Program-made: the position numbers and the translations under genes
Shown here: piece by piece, positions 5,745-13,745 of the stretch
Layout: the number at the start of each line of letters is the position of its first letter
Position numbering within the stretch: the first letter of the stretch is position 1
Notes under the pieces: model-generated
The model's input: only the letters and a program-made list of their open reading frames with translations
The model's database searches: none
What the model was told of the DNA's origin: nothing
NCBI GenBank assembly: GCA_024277405.1
Contig: JAJRVI010000180.1
Coordinates: 1 to 16,086, forward strand
DNA: 16,086 bases
Reading direction: 5' to 3'
Origin: Fidelibacterota bacterium
GTDB taxonomy: Bacteria > Bipolaricaulota > Bipolaricaulia > Bipolaricaulales > Bipolaricaulaceae

Positions 5745-7292
5745 ATGGGGGAGCTTCTACTGGGGATAGACGTGGGGACCCAGGTGACCAAGGGGGTTTT
5801 GGTGCGGCCCACGGGCGAGGTGGTGGCACAGGCGAACCGGGAATACGGGGTCCTCCACCCGCAGCCCCTGTGGGCGGAGCAGTGGCCCGACGTGTGGCTC
5901 GAGGCGGCCTGCGGTGTGATCCGGGAACTCCTCGCGCGTTCGGACCCCGAGGGGGTCGCCGGGGTTTGCATCAGCGGCCTTTACGGGGGAAGCGGCGTCC
6001 CCCTGGATGACCACATGCGCCCCGTGCGGCCCTGCCTCATCTGGATGGACCGCCGCGCCACCGCCGAGGTCCGCTGGATCGTGGATAACGTCGACCTCGA
6101 TCGTCTCTTCGCCGTAACGGGCAACTGGGTGGATAGCTACTACGGCTACACCAAGATCCTCTGGATCAAGAACAACGAGCCGGACAATTGGCGCAGGATA
6201 AAGCTCTTCCTCCCCCCGAACGCCTACATCGTCCACCGGCTCACCGGCGAGGTGGCCATCGACCACTCCTCCGCGGGGAACCTGGGCGGCCTCTACGACA
6301 TCCGCCGCCACGCCTGGTCGGAGGAGATGGCGGATCTCCTGGAGATCCCCTTGGAGGTACTGCCTGAGAGGATCGTGGCCTCGGCGGAGGTGGTGGGGGA
6401 GGTGTCGAGGGAAGGGGCGCGGCTTTCGGGCCTCCGGCCCGGGACACCGGTCCTCGCCGGGGGGATCGACGCCCCCATGGAGACCCTGGCCGCCGGGGCC
6501 TTCGCCCGGGGGGATAACGTGGCCATGATGGGTACCTCCACCTGCTGGGGGATCATCCACCGGGGGGAGGGTTTCGCCCGGGAGCTCGTCTCCATGCCCC
6601 ACGTGCTCGACCCTGGTGAGCTCTATTACACCTGGGCCGGGTCGGCCACCTCCGGGGCCCTGGCCCGGTGGTTCCGGGACCAGTTGGGGAGAGACGAGAT
6701 TTCAAGGGCGCAGGAAGAGAATCGCGATCCTTACTCCCTTTTGGACGAAGAAGCATCCGATATCCCCCCGGGCTGCGAGGGCCTGTTGGCTCTCCCGTAT
6801 TTCATGGGGGAGCGGGCGCCCCTCTGGGACCCCGAGGCCCGGGGAGCGTTCGTGGGCCTCACCCTCTCCCACACCCGGGCGCACCTCTTCCGAGCGTTGC
6901 TCGAGGCGGCCGCCTTCTCCCTGCGCCACGCCATCGAGGCGGGGATGGAGGTGGGCCTTCCCATCTCGGGGGAGACGGTGGTGGTGGGCGGGGTGGCTAA
7001 ATCCCCGCTTTGGCTCCGAATCATCGCCGACATCACCGGGCGTCCCATCAAGGCCCTGCGTGGGGGGATCGGGGCGCCCCTGGCCGACGCGCTCCTCGTG
7101 GGGCTCGCCACCGGGCTGGTGGAAGGGCCCCGGGCGATGAGGAGGTGGATCTCCTACACCGACCCGATCCTGCCCGATCCCGGAAGGAAGGGGATCTACG
7201 ACGGCTATTACCGGCTTTACCGCCGGCTATATCCGGCCTTGGCCGAGATATTCCACGAGCTTTCTCGCCTCTCTCAGGAGAACACGCGGTAG
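5745..7292 (+). CDS. FGGY-family carbohydrate kinase (xylulokinase-like)
   Basis: A 515-residue cytoplasmic sugar kinase that phosphorylates a keto-sugar or polyol with ATP. Both FGGY domains are complete. The N-terminal phosphate-binding loop is LGIDVGTQVTKG (residues 6-17), and the sugar-binding region includes ISGLYGG and PCLIWMDRRA. The catalytic base is likely D242 in GGIDAPMETLAAGA, followed by the MMGTSTCW loop. The C-terminal ADP-binding motif is GGVAKSPLWLRIIADITG. The sequence resembles XylB/xylulokinase, but the FGGY family switches substrate easily. Start choice: AGGAGG at 5734-5739 sits five bases before ATG 5745, and the frame upstream runs through the operator. The gene is the only + strand member of the sugar locus, shares its operator, and its 3' end overlaps the convergent isomerase gene by 19 bases. 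The partner isomerase probably makes its substrate. Confidence 0.93.
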   Translation: MGELLLGIDVGTQVTKGVLVRPTGEVVAQANREYGVLHPQPLWAEQWPDVWLEAACGVIRELLARSDPEGVAGVCISGLYGGSGVPLDDHMRPVRPCLIWMDRRATAEVRWIVDNVDLDRLFAVTGNWVDSYYGYTKILWIKNNEPDNWRRIKLFLPPNAYIVHRLTGEVAIDHSSAGNLGGLYDIRRHAWSEEMADLLEIPLEVLPERIVASAEVVGEVSREGARLSGLRPGTPVLAGGIDAPMETLAAGAFARGDNVAMMGTSTCWGIIHRGEGFARELVSMPHVLDPGELYYTWAGSATSGALARWFRDQLGRDEISRAQEENRDPYSLLDEEASDIPPGCEGLLALPYFMGERAPLWDPEARGAFVGLTLSHTRAHLFRALLEAAAFSLRHAIEAGMEVGLPISGETVVVGGVAKSPLWLRIIADITGRPIKALRGGIGAPLADALLVGLATGLVEGPRAMRRWISYTDPILPDPGRKGIYDGYYRLYRRLYPALAEIFHELSRLSQENTR

Positions 7293-8692
7293 GGGATCCC
7301 GAGGAGCTTCGCGAACCAGACGAGTTCCGGGGTGAAGTCCCCATAGACCCCATGGATGTGATTGGAGTCGTATTCCGCGAGCAACTCGTCCGGCCCTACC
7401 CGCAACCTGGCGAAGGCGTGGGGCCATTCCACCTGGGTGGCGGCGGCCTTCTCCTCCGCCACCTCGGGGGGGAGGTCCAGGAACTCGGCGGGGACGATGG
7501 CGAGCCAGTAGCGGCCGTTACGGCGGGCCAAGCGCGCCAGGGTGACCGCACCCGGCGCCGCGATGTGCCGCACCGCGGCGCCCCCGGCGGGGAAGTAGAA
7601 GCCCTGGGGATAGAACTCCACTCTAGGAAGGTTCACATCGGGATCGCGGGAGCGCCCGGCGTAATATGTCGCGTGGTTCCCCGAGTTGCAGAGGTCGAAG
7701 ACCCCGAGCTCGGCATCGTAGTGGCGCAGGTCCGCGAACAGGACCGGCTCCCCGCTCAGGTGCTTCAGGATCTCCATGGTGAGGGCGCCGTCCATGTCCG
7801 CCTCGGTTGCCGCCACCGTGGGCTCCTTCTCCCCGTTCCAATCGTAGGGATCGTTGAGGAAGGCCTCGGTGAGGTCCATGGTGACGAAATGATCGGTGAG
7901 CTCGGGCTGGGCTTTGATCCCGAGGAAATCGAGGCCGAACTCCCGCGCCATCTCCCGCACGGCGATGTAACTTTTGATCTGGAGCTTTAATTTCTCGGGG
8001 GTGAGCTGCTTTCCATCGTAGCGGATCTTGCCGACCTTTTCCGAGAGCCAGGAAAACGCGTGCTCCACCTCCTCCTCGGGGGCTAGCGCCGCCCGGCGGA
8101 TGATCTCCGATTGATCGATGTGTTCCACGTCGATCCCGAAGAGTGACATCCACTGATCGGTGTTGGCCACCGCGGTGTACATCCCCATGGGACGCCCGCC
8201 GAAGAGGCCGAAGGTCTCACCCCGGAGGCGGTTGATGGCCGAGGCGGCGCGGATGAACGCCAGCACCTTCCGCAGGACTTTCCCGTCGCTGATATCCCCG
8301 AAGAGGCGGCCATGGGGAACCCCGATTTGGTCCAGTGCCCCGGCGGAAGCCAGCATCCCCACCATTCCCGGGTACTTGGGATTTATGTTGGAGAAAAGGA
8401 GAAACGGTCCTGGCGCGAACTTAGCCGCGACCACTGCGAGGTGCGGGAAGCTCCACACCGCGAAATTGAAGATGGTTGCCTCGCACCCCAGGTCCGCAAG
8501 GCGCTTGGCTTCGTTGCGGGCGATCTCCGCGGTCCAGACGATCTCCCGGCCCTCCAACGGTTCCACCTCCCCGGTATCGCGGAGGGCCTGGGCGAGGCGC
8601 CGCTGGAACTCCAGGTTTACCGGCTCCACCTCGCGGTGCACCGATTCCCGCCCGTCGGAGAAGGTGAGGATACCCACCCTGCGCTTTTCCAT
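7274..8692 (-). CDS. L-fucose/D-arabinose isomerase-like sugar isomerase
   Basis: A 472-residue protein of the FucI-like aldose-ketose isomerase fold, expected to interconvert an aldose and a ketose with a divalent metal (Mn). Likely metal ligands are visible in family order: E297 in ATEADMDG, D321 in FADLRHYD, and H445 or H447 in SNHIHGVYGD. The N-terminal part (RVGILTFSDGR, ATIFNFAVWSFP) and the central part (GLFGGRPMGMYTA) also fit. At 472 residues it is shorter than E. coli FucI (about 590), so it belongs to a shorter branch whose substrate I cannot name. It is the last gene of the minus-strand operon, two bases after the BNR-protein gene. Its 3' end overlaps the kinase gene with no terminator between. 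Isomerase plus FGGY kinase is a usual pair (aldose to ketose to ketose phosphate). Confidence 0.88.
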   Translation of the reverse strand: MEKRRVGILTFSDGRESVHREVEPVNLEFQRRLAQALRDTGEVEPLEGREIVWTAEIARNEAKRLADLGCEATIFNFAVWSFPHLAVVAAKFAPGPFLLFSNINPKYPGMVGMLASAGALDQIGVPHGRLFGDISDGKVLRKVLAFIRAASAINRLRGETFGLFGGRPMGMYTAVANTDQWMSLFGIDVEHIDQSEIIRRAALAPEEEVEHAFSWLSEKVGKIRYDGKQLTPEKLKLQIKSYIAVREMAREFGLDFLGIKAQPELTDHFVTMDLTEAFLNDPYDWNGEKEPTVAATEADMDGALTMEILKHLSGEPVLFADLRHYDAELGVFDLCNSGNHATYYAGRSRDPDVNLPRVEFYPQGFYFPAGGAAVRHIAAPGAVTLARLARRNGRYWLAIVPAEFLDLPPEVAEEKAAATQVEWPHAFARLRVGPDELLAEYDSNHIHGVYGDFTPELVWFAKLLGIPYRVFS

Positions 8693-8694
8693 GG

Positions 8695-9729
8695 CTATGC
8701 CTCCTTTCCCGCTCGCTCGAGGAGCTCCTCCTCGGAAAGCACCACGTGCTTGATGGCCTCCCGGCGGTAGGTATAGGCCACGTGGATGGTACCATCACGG
8801 GACTGGATCACGGCTGGATAGCTATACTCTCCCTCCCCGTCCTCGAGCGTAACCCGGTGGGGCCACGTCCGTCCTTCGTCCTCCGAGATGGCCGCGGCCA
8901 ACGGCGTGCGGGGCCCCCATACTTCGAATCCCGTGGGCATCGACCGGGGCCACGCCGGGTGGAGCTTCTCCGGTTGGGGAACAGGCGCGGAGGGGTTGTA
9001 TATCAGTACCAAGTTCCCAGACCGCAACCGCGCCATGTCGATCCCGCTGTTGGGGTTGGGAAGAGATGTGGGGGCCGGGGTGGACCAGCTCCGGCCATCA
9101 TCGACGGAATAGCTGGAAAAGATCCGACCCTCCTGGCTGCGCATATAAGCCAGGATACGCCCATCGGAGAGCCGCACCACCGTGGGTTGGATGAGCTTGG
9201 CCCCGGCGGCCCGACCGAGGTCGCCCACCACTTCCCAAGTGTCGCCCCCGTCCTCGCTCCGCAGGAAGGCGGCGCTCCAGGCCGCTTCCCATTCCACGGG
9301 AAGGAGGATGAAACGGCCTTCCACCAAGGGTTTGTTCTTCCCTAAGAGCCCCTTTCGTTCCACTAAAAGCTCGAGGTCCGTCCAGGTACGCCCCCCATCG
9401 TAAGAGCGCTTGAGGAAGAGATAGGTGCCACCGCTGCACCAGCGTTCCCCGTAGTTCACCGGGGCGATGAGCCAGACCGCACCGTCCGGCCCCACAAAGA
9501 CCCGGGGGTTTACCGTGGCGCGGCGAGCCACGTGGACCCAGATCTCGGGGCACGTCCAGCGCCCCCCCTGCCGCTCATAGCGCGCCCCCATGATCACCTG
9601 GTTCGGTGCGCCCTCGTACTCCCCCGCATAAAAGGCGAGGAGCAAATCCCCACCGGGGAGCTCGCAAATGCTCGGGGCGTGGCAGCTTGGGAAAGTCCTC
9701 GGAGGGCGAATCAAGGCCACCGTTTCCAT
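8695..9729 (-). CDS. BNR-repeat (sialidase-fold) protein, non-canonical, probably cytoplasmic
   Basis: A 344-residue six-bladed-propeller type protein (BNR_2, sialidase superfamily). Four Asp-box motifs SxDxGxTW are clear: residues 109-116, 158-165, 208-215 and 282-289. The C-terminal YPAVIQSRDGTIHVAYTY with IKHV is typical of this group. True exo-sialidases have an Arg-Ile-Pro motif near the N-terminus supplying the first of three substrate-binding arginines; here the matching place reads SCHAPSICEL (H17), so the Arg is apparently replaced by His. There is no signal peptide: the N-terminus is METVALIRPPRTF, and the start is fixed by the two-base gap to the permease gene. The protein should therefore work inside the cell on an imported saccharide. 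It may be a glycosidase or lyase of another specificity; the call sialidase refers to fold only. Confidence 0.87.
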   Translation of the reverse strand: METVALIRPPRTFPSCHAPSICELPGGDLLLAFYAGEYEGAPNQVIMGARYERQGGRWTCPEIWVHVARRATVNPRVFVGPDGAVWLIAPVNYGERWCSGGTYLFLKRSYDGGRTWTDLELLVERKGLLGKNKPLVEGRFILLPVEWEAAWSAAFLRSEDGGDTWEVVGDLGRAAGAKLIQPTVVRLSDGRILAYMRSQEGRIFSSYSVDDGRSWSTPAPTSLPNPNSGIDMARLRSGNLVLIYNPSAPVPQPEKLHPAWPRSMPTGFEVWGPRTPLAAAISEDEGRTWPHRVTLEDGEGEYSYPAVIQSRDGTIHVAYTYRREAIKHVVLSEEELLERAGKEA

Positions 9730-9731
9730 AA

Positions 9732-10556
9732 CTACCCCTTCACCCCCGAGCCTGCAAGGGTGAATCCCCGGATGATCTGACGCCGTAAGAGCAGGAACAC
9801 GGCCAGGGAAGGCAGGGACGCCATGAAGGCCCCCGCGAGGATCAGACCGTAATCGATCTCGAACGCCCCCTGGAGGATCTTCAGCCCCACAGGAAGCGTC
9901 ACCATCTGGGGTTTACGCAGACAGATCATGGACCAGAAGAACTCGTTCCAGGCATAGTTAAATATGTAAACCCCGAACGCGGCGAGCACAGGCCGTGAGA
10001 GGGGGAGGATCACCCGGAGAAGCACCCCCAGGCTGGAACAGCCATCGATGCGGGCGGCATCCTCCAAGTCCCGGGGGATATTGATGAAGAACTGCCGCAA
10101 GAGGAAAACACCGATGGGCATCGCGATTATGGGGAGGGCCACCCCTTGATAGGTGTTTAGGAACCGGAATTTCGTCATCATGAAGAAAAGGGGGATGACG
10201 TTGACCTGCCAAGGAAGGAGCATGAACACGAGCAAGAACATGAAAACCGCGTCCCTTCCCTTCCATCGCAGCCGAGAGAACGAGAACGCGGCGGGCACCG
10301 ATACGAGAAGGGACCCGAGGGTGACGGATCCCGCGACGATGAGGCTATTCAAGAGCCAGCGGGCGAAAGGCCATTCCGCGAAGAGACGCTGCACGTGCTC
10401 CGTCGTGAAATGGGAAGGAATCCATTTCGGGGGGATGCTGAATATATCCCGCGTGGGTTTGAAAGCGGTGTCCGCCATCCAGAGGATGGGGATGATCCAA
10501 AGGAAGGCCACCCCGTACAGCACCAGATAGGGTCCGTAACGCTTTATCCACCTCAT
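9732..10556 (-). CDS. CUT1 sugar ABC transporter permease (MalG type)
   Basis: A 274-residue inner-membrane permease with about six hydrophobic segments, the first at residues 10-28 and the last before the C-terminal LLRRQIIRGF. The EAA loop that docks the ATPase is at about residues 165-188 (EDAARIDGCSSLGVLLRVILPLSRP). FKPTRDIFSIPPKWIP after the first helix is typical of MalG-type subunits. Its ATG overlaps the stop of the partner permease gene (ATGA at 10553-10556), and the BNR-protein gene follows after two bases. The substrate cannot be told from the permease. Confidence 0.95.
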   Translation of the reverse strand: MRWIKRYGPYLVLYGVAFLWIIPILWMADTAFKPTRDIFSIPPKWIPSHFTTEHVQRLFAEWPFARWLLNSLIVAGSVTLGSLLVSVPAAFSFSRLRWKGRDAVFMFLLVFMLLPWQVNVIPLFFMMTKFRFLNTYQGVALPIIAMPIGVFLLRQFFINIPRDLEDAARIDGCSSLGVLLRVILPLSRPVLAAFGVYIFNYAWNEFFWSMICLRKPQMVTLPVGLKILQGAFEIDYGLILAGAFMASLPSLAVFLLLRRQIIRGFTLAGSGVKG

Positions 10557-11455
10557 TGCAGCTCCGACTTCAGGCCGAGGAGTTTTACCCCGAGGAGGGT
10601 TATCACCAAGATCAGGAAGAGGAGTACCACGCCCGATGCAGCGGCCTTGCCGATATCGAAGTAATCGAACCCGACGCGGTAAAGGTAAAGCGCCAACACC
10701 TCAGAGGCCCAACCTGGTCCGCCCTCGGTCATGATCAATACCTGGCCGAAGGTCCGGAAGGCGGAGATAGTGGTGAGGACCAACGCGAAAAGGAGCGAGG
10801 GCTTGAGCAGGGGCAGGATCAGGTGGACGAGCTTGTGGTGGGGCAGGGCTCCGTCGATCTCCGCGGACTCGAAGAGTTCCACGGGGATCTCCTCCAGTCC
10901 CGCTTGAAAGACGAGCATGCGATAGCCCGCCAGCCACCACGCGGTGGCCACGGCGATGGCGGGCAAGGCCCACGCCGGCTCGGTGAGGAACACCGGGGCC
11001 GAGGGGAAAAGCGAGCTCAGGTAATGTTGAAATAGGCCCATATCCCGTTCCAGCAGCCACTTCCACACGATGGCGACGATGGAGACGGTGAGGAGGTAGG
11101 GGAAGAAGAGGCTGGCCTGTACCGCGACGATCCCCCGCCGCGTGCGACCCCACCCCCACACCATCAGGGCGAAGATAAGCCCCAGTCCCAGGATGAGAGG
11201 GATCGCCATTCCCGCGAACTTGAAGGTGTTGATGACAGCGTTCCAGAAGCGGGGCTCACGGAAGAGCTCCACGTAGTTGGCAAACCCCACGAACTTCGAG
11301 CCTCGTAGGGGGTCCCAATCGAACAGGCTGATATAGATCCCGTAGACCACCGGCCACGCGAGGAACGCCGCCCAGAGGGAGATATAGGGCAGGGCAAAGA
11401 GGAAGCCCTCGATCCCCGGGTGCCGATAGAAGAACCTTCCGATCCGCTTCCGCAT
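10553..11455 (-). CDS. CUT1 sugar ABC transporter permease (MalF type)
   Basis: A 300-residue permease of the MalF/UgpA group. The first membrane segment is at about residues 15-45 (FLFALPYISLWAAFLAWPVV) and the EAA loop at about 196-219 (ESAEIDGALPHHKLVHLILPLLKP). The start is not certain. ATG 11455 gives the usual N-terminus (MRKRIGRFFYRHPG) but lies nine bases after a strong hairpin and T-tract and has no ribosome site. ATG 11500 adds 15 residues, has GGGAGG eleven bases upstream, and would place the hairpin inside the gene. Family length favours 11455. The gene follows the binding protein and overlaps the second permease by 4 bases; together they form the channel. Confidence 0.92.
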   Translation of the reverse strand: MRKRIGRFFYRHPGIEGFLFALPYISLWAAFLAWPVVYGIYISLFDWDPLRGSKFVGFANYVELFREPRFWNAVINTFKFAGMAIPLILGLGLIFALMVWGWGRTRRGIVAVQASLFFPYLLTVSIVAIVWKWLLERDMGLFQHYLSSLFPSAPVFLTEPAWALPAIAVATAWWLAGYRMLVFQAGLEEIPVELFESAEIDGALPHHKLVHLILPLLKPSLLFALVLTTISAFRTFGQVLIMTEGGPGWASEVLALYLYRVGFDYFDIGKAAASGVVLLFLILVITLLGVKLLGLKSELQ

Positions 11456-11458
11456 CTT

Positions 11459-11491
11459 GGAAAAAGGGGCGGGGATGGCTCCCCGCCCCTT
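11459..11491 (-). terminator. Strong hairpin plus T-tract between binding-protein and permease genes (partial terminator/attenuator)
   Basis: On the minus strand AAGGGGCGGGG, loop AGCCAT, CCCCGCCCCTT form a perfect 11-bp stem (11464-11491). A run of five T (two in the stem) follows, then CCAAG and the permease ATG at 11455. It has the shape of an intrinsic terminator and sits 16 bases after the binding-protein stop. Such elements after binding-protein genes lower permease expression or protect the upstream mRNA. Confidence 0.85.
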
Positions 11492-11507
11492 CAGCCCCAT
11501 CTGCAGC

Positions 11508-12767
11508 TTAGCCTCCCTGGAGGATCTTGTTGCACTCCTCCTCGGCTTTGGCAAGGGCTTCCTGTGGGCTGATAACGCCGTTTACCGCGAGCTCGATTTG
11601 GGCCTGGATGGCGTGCTCGAGTTCCGAGCCCTTCGGATGATTGATGGGGTAATGCACGAGGCCCTTCTGGGCCATCTCATTGAGCCACTTACCGGAGCGG
11701 GTCCAATATTCAGAGGCCATCAGCTCGGGGTTCTCCGCCGCGGGCTTGTAAGCGGCGATATGCCCGCCGTACATGGTCCAAATGTGGGAGTGCTCGGAGA
11801 TGAACTTGATGACCTCCATGGCCGCGAGATAGACCTCCTTCGGGGTGCCCTTGGGCTGAAGGGGGATCACGATCTGGTGGCTATTGCCCCAGGTGTACGG
11901 GACGCCGAAGAAGTTGGGCATGGGAGCGTATCCCCAGTTGACCCCGCTCTTCACTGCGGTTCCGTAGAACCAGTTGCCTGCCACCAGCATCCCGAGTTTG
12001 CCCGCGGCGAACTGGTTGTAGCCGTTGCTTCCCGGCTCGTTCCACCCGAAATCGTTGAAGATGTCCACCAGGAACTGGAGCGCGAGAAGCCCCTTGGGGT
12101 TGTTAAACGTGGCACGGGTATAGCCTTCATCGAAGAGCTGGCCGCCCATCTGCCAGAAGAACACGTACCAGGCGCGGCGGAGCTTCCGGGGGAGGGCGTC
12201 CTCGGCGGGATGGAAGGCGTAATAGCCCGCGGCCTTTATCCTCTCGCAGGCATCGATGAATTCAGCCAACGTACGCGGGGGATTATCCGGATCCAGGCCG
12301 ACCTCGGCGAAGATGTCCTTGTTGTACCAAAGCCCCCAGCCGTGGGTGTCCAACGGGATCAGATAGTGGCGGCCATCCAGCTCACCGGCTGCCCAAGCGG
12401 CCTCCACGTACTTCGTGGGGTCGATGCCGGCCATCTCCAAGAGGTTGCCCACGGGGGAGGCGTTCAGGGGCGTGAGGTAATCGGCCATCTCCACCAACTT
12501 GTTAGTGTGGCAGATACCGATTTGGGGTGGGGTGCCGGCCAAGACCGAAAGGCGTAGTTCGGCGTAATACTGGGCCCAACGTCCCTGAATGAGCTCTACC
12601 TCGATCTTGCCCTTGTACTCCTCGTTGAACATCTGGATGATCTTCTCCATTGCCTTGGCGTCTGCTTCATGAAAGAGGGTGTTGAAGGTGATCTTGATCG
12701 GCGCCGCCGCGGCCCAAACCCCAAGGAGCAACATCACAGCCAACAAACTCAGGAAAGCTTTTCTCAT
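11508..12767 (-). CDS. Sugar ABC transporter substrate-binding protein (family 1, CUT1)
   Basis: A 419-residue exported binding protein that delivers a sugar or oligosaccharide to the two permeases. The N-terminus is a Sec signal peptide: basic MRK, hydrophobic core to about residue 18, and an AAAA cleavage region near residues 19-22. There is no lipobox cysteine, so it should be periplasmic or otherwise not lipid-anchored. The mature part has the family-1 layout: ITFNTLFHEADAKAMEKIIQ at the start, then WGLWYNKDIFAEVGLDPDNPP, KLGMLVAGNWFYG and a late WGNSHQIVIP. It lies seven bases after the aldolase gene, whose end supplies the GGAGG ribosome site. The pocket is rich in Trp and Tyr, in keeping with saccharide stacking; the ligand is unknown. 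A strong hairpin follows the stop. Confidence 0.94.
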   Translation of the reverse strand: MRKAFLSLLAVMLLLGVWAAAAPIKITFNTLFHEADAKAMEKIIQMFNEEYKGKIEVELIQGRWAQYYAELRLSVLAGTPPQIGICHTNKLVEMADYLTPLNASPVGNLLEMAGIDPTKYVEAAWAAGELDGRHYLIPLDTHGWGLWYNKDIFAEVGLDPDNPPRTLAEFIDACERIKAAGYYAFHPAEDALPRKLRRAWYVFFWQMGGQLFDEGYTRATFNNPKGLLALQFLVDIFNDFGWNEPGSNGYNQFAAGKLGMLVAGNWFYGTAVKSGVNWGYAPMPNFFGVPYTWGNSHQIVIPLQPKGTPKEVYLAAMEVIKFISEHSHIWTMYGGHIAAYKPAAENPELMASEYWTRSGKWLNEMAQKGLVHYPINHPKGSELEHAIQAQIELAVNGVISPQEALAKAEEECNKILQGG

Positions 12768-12773
12768 CGGAAC

Positions 12774-13745
12774 CTACCTCCTTTCCGGTGTTTGTTCTGG
12801 ACGTGATAGGGTTTCCTCGTGGCTCCCACCTCCTTCCATCTTGGTTTCCGCCAGCAACCGCTGAAAGGCCCACAGGTTCTCCCGCAGTTCCTTGAGTTCC
12901 GGGGGTGAGAGATCCCTCAAGGGCGGCAACGGCGCACCGACCTCAATTCCCAGGACCTTCAACCCCCGTTTCACGTATGCAAGGGGGGTGGTCCGATGGC
13001 ATATGTCACAGAGCCGCCACACCAGCCGTTGGAGTTCACGGGCACGCGCTACATCTCCCGTGTGGCTAGAGGAGAAGAGCTCGACGTAGAGCTCGGGGAA
13101 AAGATTGGCCAAACTGGAGACCAGGCCCGTGGCGCCCATGGAGATAAGGGGGTGGATCATTTCGTCGTTTCCCACGAACAAAACAGTTCCCGGTGTCATC
13201 GCGAGATATCCCCGCCATCCCTCCCAATCGGCTCTGCTTACCTTGGCCCCGATGACGTTAGCATGGGAATCGCGGAGTCGCGCGAGGAGCCAGCTACCGA
13301 GGGGGTTGGCGGTGGTGGCGGGGATGTCGTAGAGGAGCAGGGGGTGATCCCCCAGGGCTTCGGCGATGTAAGCGTAATGGGCAAAGAGCTCCTCCCCGTC
13401 CAGGGGGTAGCGGGTGGGGGGAGCGACGGCCACCGCCACCGCCCCGATATCCCGCGCGTGGAGGGCGAGCTCCACGGCTACGCGCGGGATATCGTGGCCC
13501 GCGTGGACGATGACCGGGAGCTTTCCCCGCGCCCGCGCGATCACCGCCTCGGCGAAGGACATCCGCTCCTCCGGCGAGAGGAGGGTTCCCTCCCCGGTGG
13601 TCCCCAGGATGAAGAGGCCGTCGACCCCGGAGGCGGCGAATCTCTCTATCAGGGGATCGAGGGCTTCTTTTAGGATCCCCCCTCGCCGATCCCGTGGCGT
13701 GACCATCGCCACCCAGACGCCGCGCGCCCAGGCCCTCGGGTTCAT
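12774..13745 (-). CDS. DapA/NanA-family class I aldolase (dihydrodipicolinate synthase family)
   Basis: A 323-residue TIM-barrel lyase/aldolase that forms a Schiff base with pyruvate. Visible motifs are GTTGEG (residues 48-53, pyruvate-carboxylate binding), YDIPATT (139-145, catalytic Tyr139) and GAKVS with the Schiff-base Lys168. Real dihydrodipicolinate synthases carry an Arg after the Tyr motif (YNxPxRT) to hold aspartate semialdehyde; here that place is Thr, so lysine synthesis is unlikely. A 2-keto-3-deoxy-sugar acid aldolase/dehydratase or a sialate-lyase-like enzyme is more likely. The start at 13745 gives an ATGA overlap with the LacI stop and has GAGGGGGAG as ribosome site. Upstream in-frame codons lie inside the LacI gene. 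The last 25 residues are polar and glycine/glutamate-rich, probably disordered. A 15-bp inverted repeat lies within the gene (13445-13494). Confidence 0.9.
   Translation of the reverse strand: MNPRAWARGVWVAMVTPRDRRGGILKEALDPLIERFAASGVDGLFILGTTGEGTLLSPEERMSFAEAVIARARGKLPVIVHAGHDIPRVAVELALHARDIGAVAVAVAPPTRYPLDGEELFAHYAYIAEALGDHPLLLYDIPATTANPLGSWLLARLRDSHANVIGAKVSRADWEGWRGYLAMTPGTVLFVGNDEMIHPLISMGATGLVSSLANLFPELYVELFSSSHTGDVARARELQRLVWRLCDICHRTTPLAYVKRGLKVLGIEVGAPLPPLRDLSPPELKELRENLWAFQRLLAETKMEGGGSHEETLSRPEQTPERR
13445..13494. repeat. Perfect 15-bp inverted repeat inside the aldolase gene
   Basis: CGATATCCCGCGCGT (13445-13459) recurs as its exact reverse complement at 13480-13494, separated by 20 bases. 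The spacer itself holds GGAG and CTCC able to pair. In the coding frame the arms read as DIPRV and ARDIG. The structure could be a chance product of the self-complementary Asp-Ile codons plus GC-rich Arg codons, or a hairpin that affects the mRNA. Confidence 0.75.

Noticed and set aside
8695..13745. A standard sialic acid (nan) operon, suggested by a sialidase-fold protein and a NanA-family aldolase.
   Set aside because: NanK and NanE are absent, the sialidase Arg motif is altered, and the isomerase and kinase belong to a different kind of sugar pathway.
12774..13745. Dihydrodipicolinate synthase for lysine biosynthesis (dapA).
   Set aside because: The Arg after the catalytic Tyr motif is missing (YDIPATT) and the gene sits in a sugar-regulated operon.
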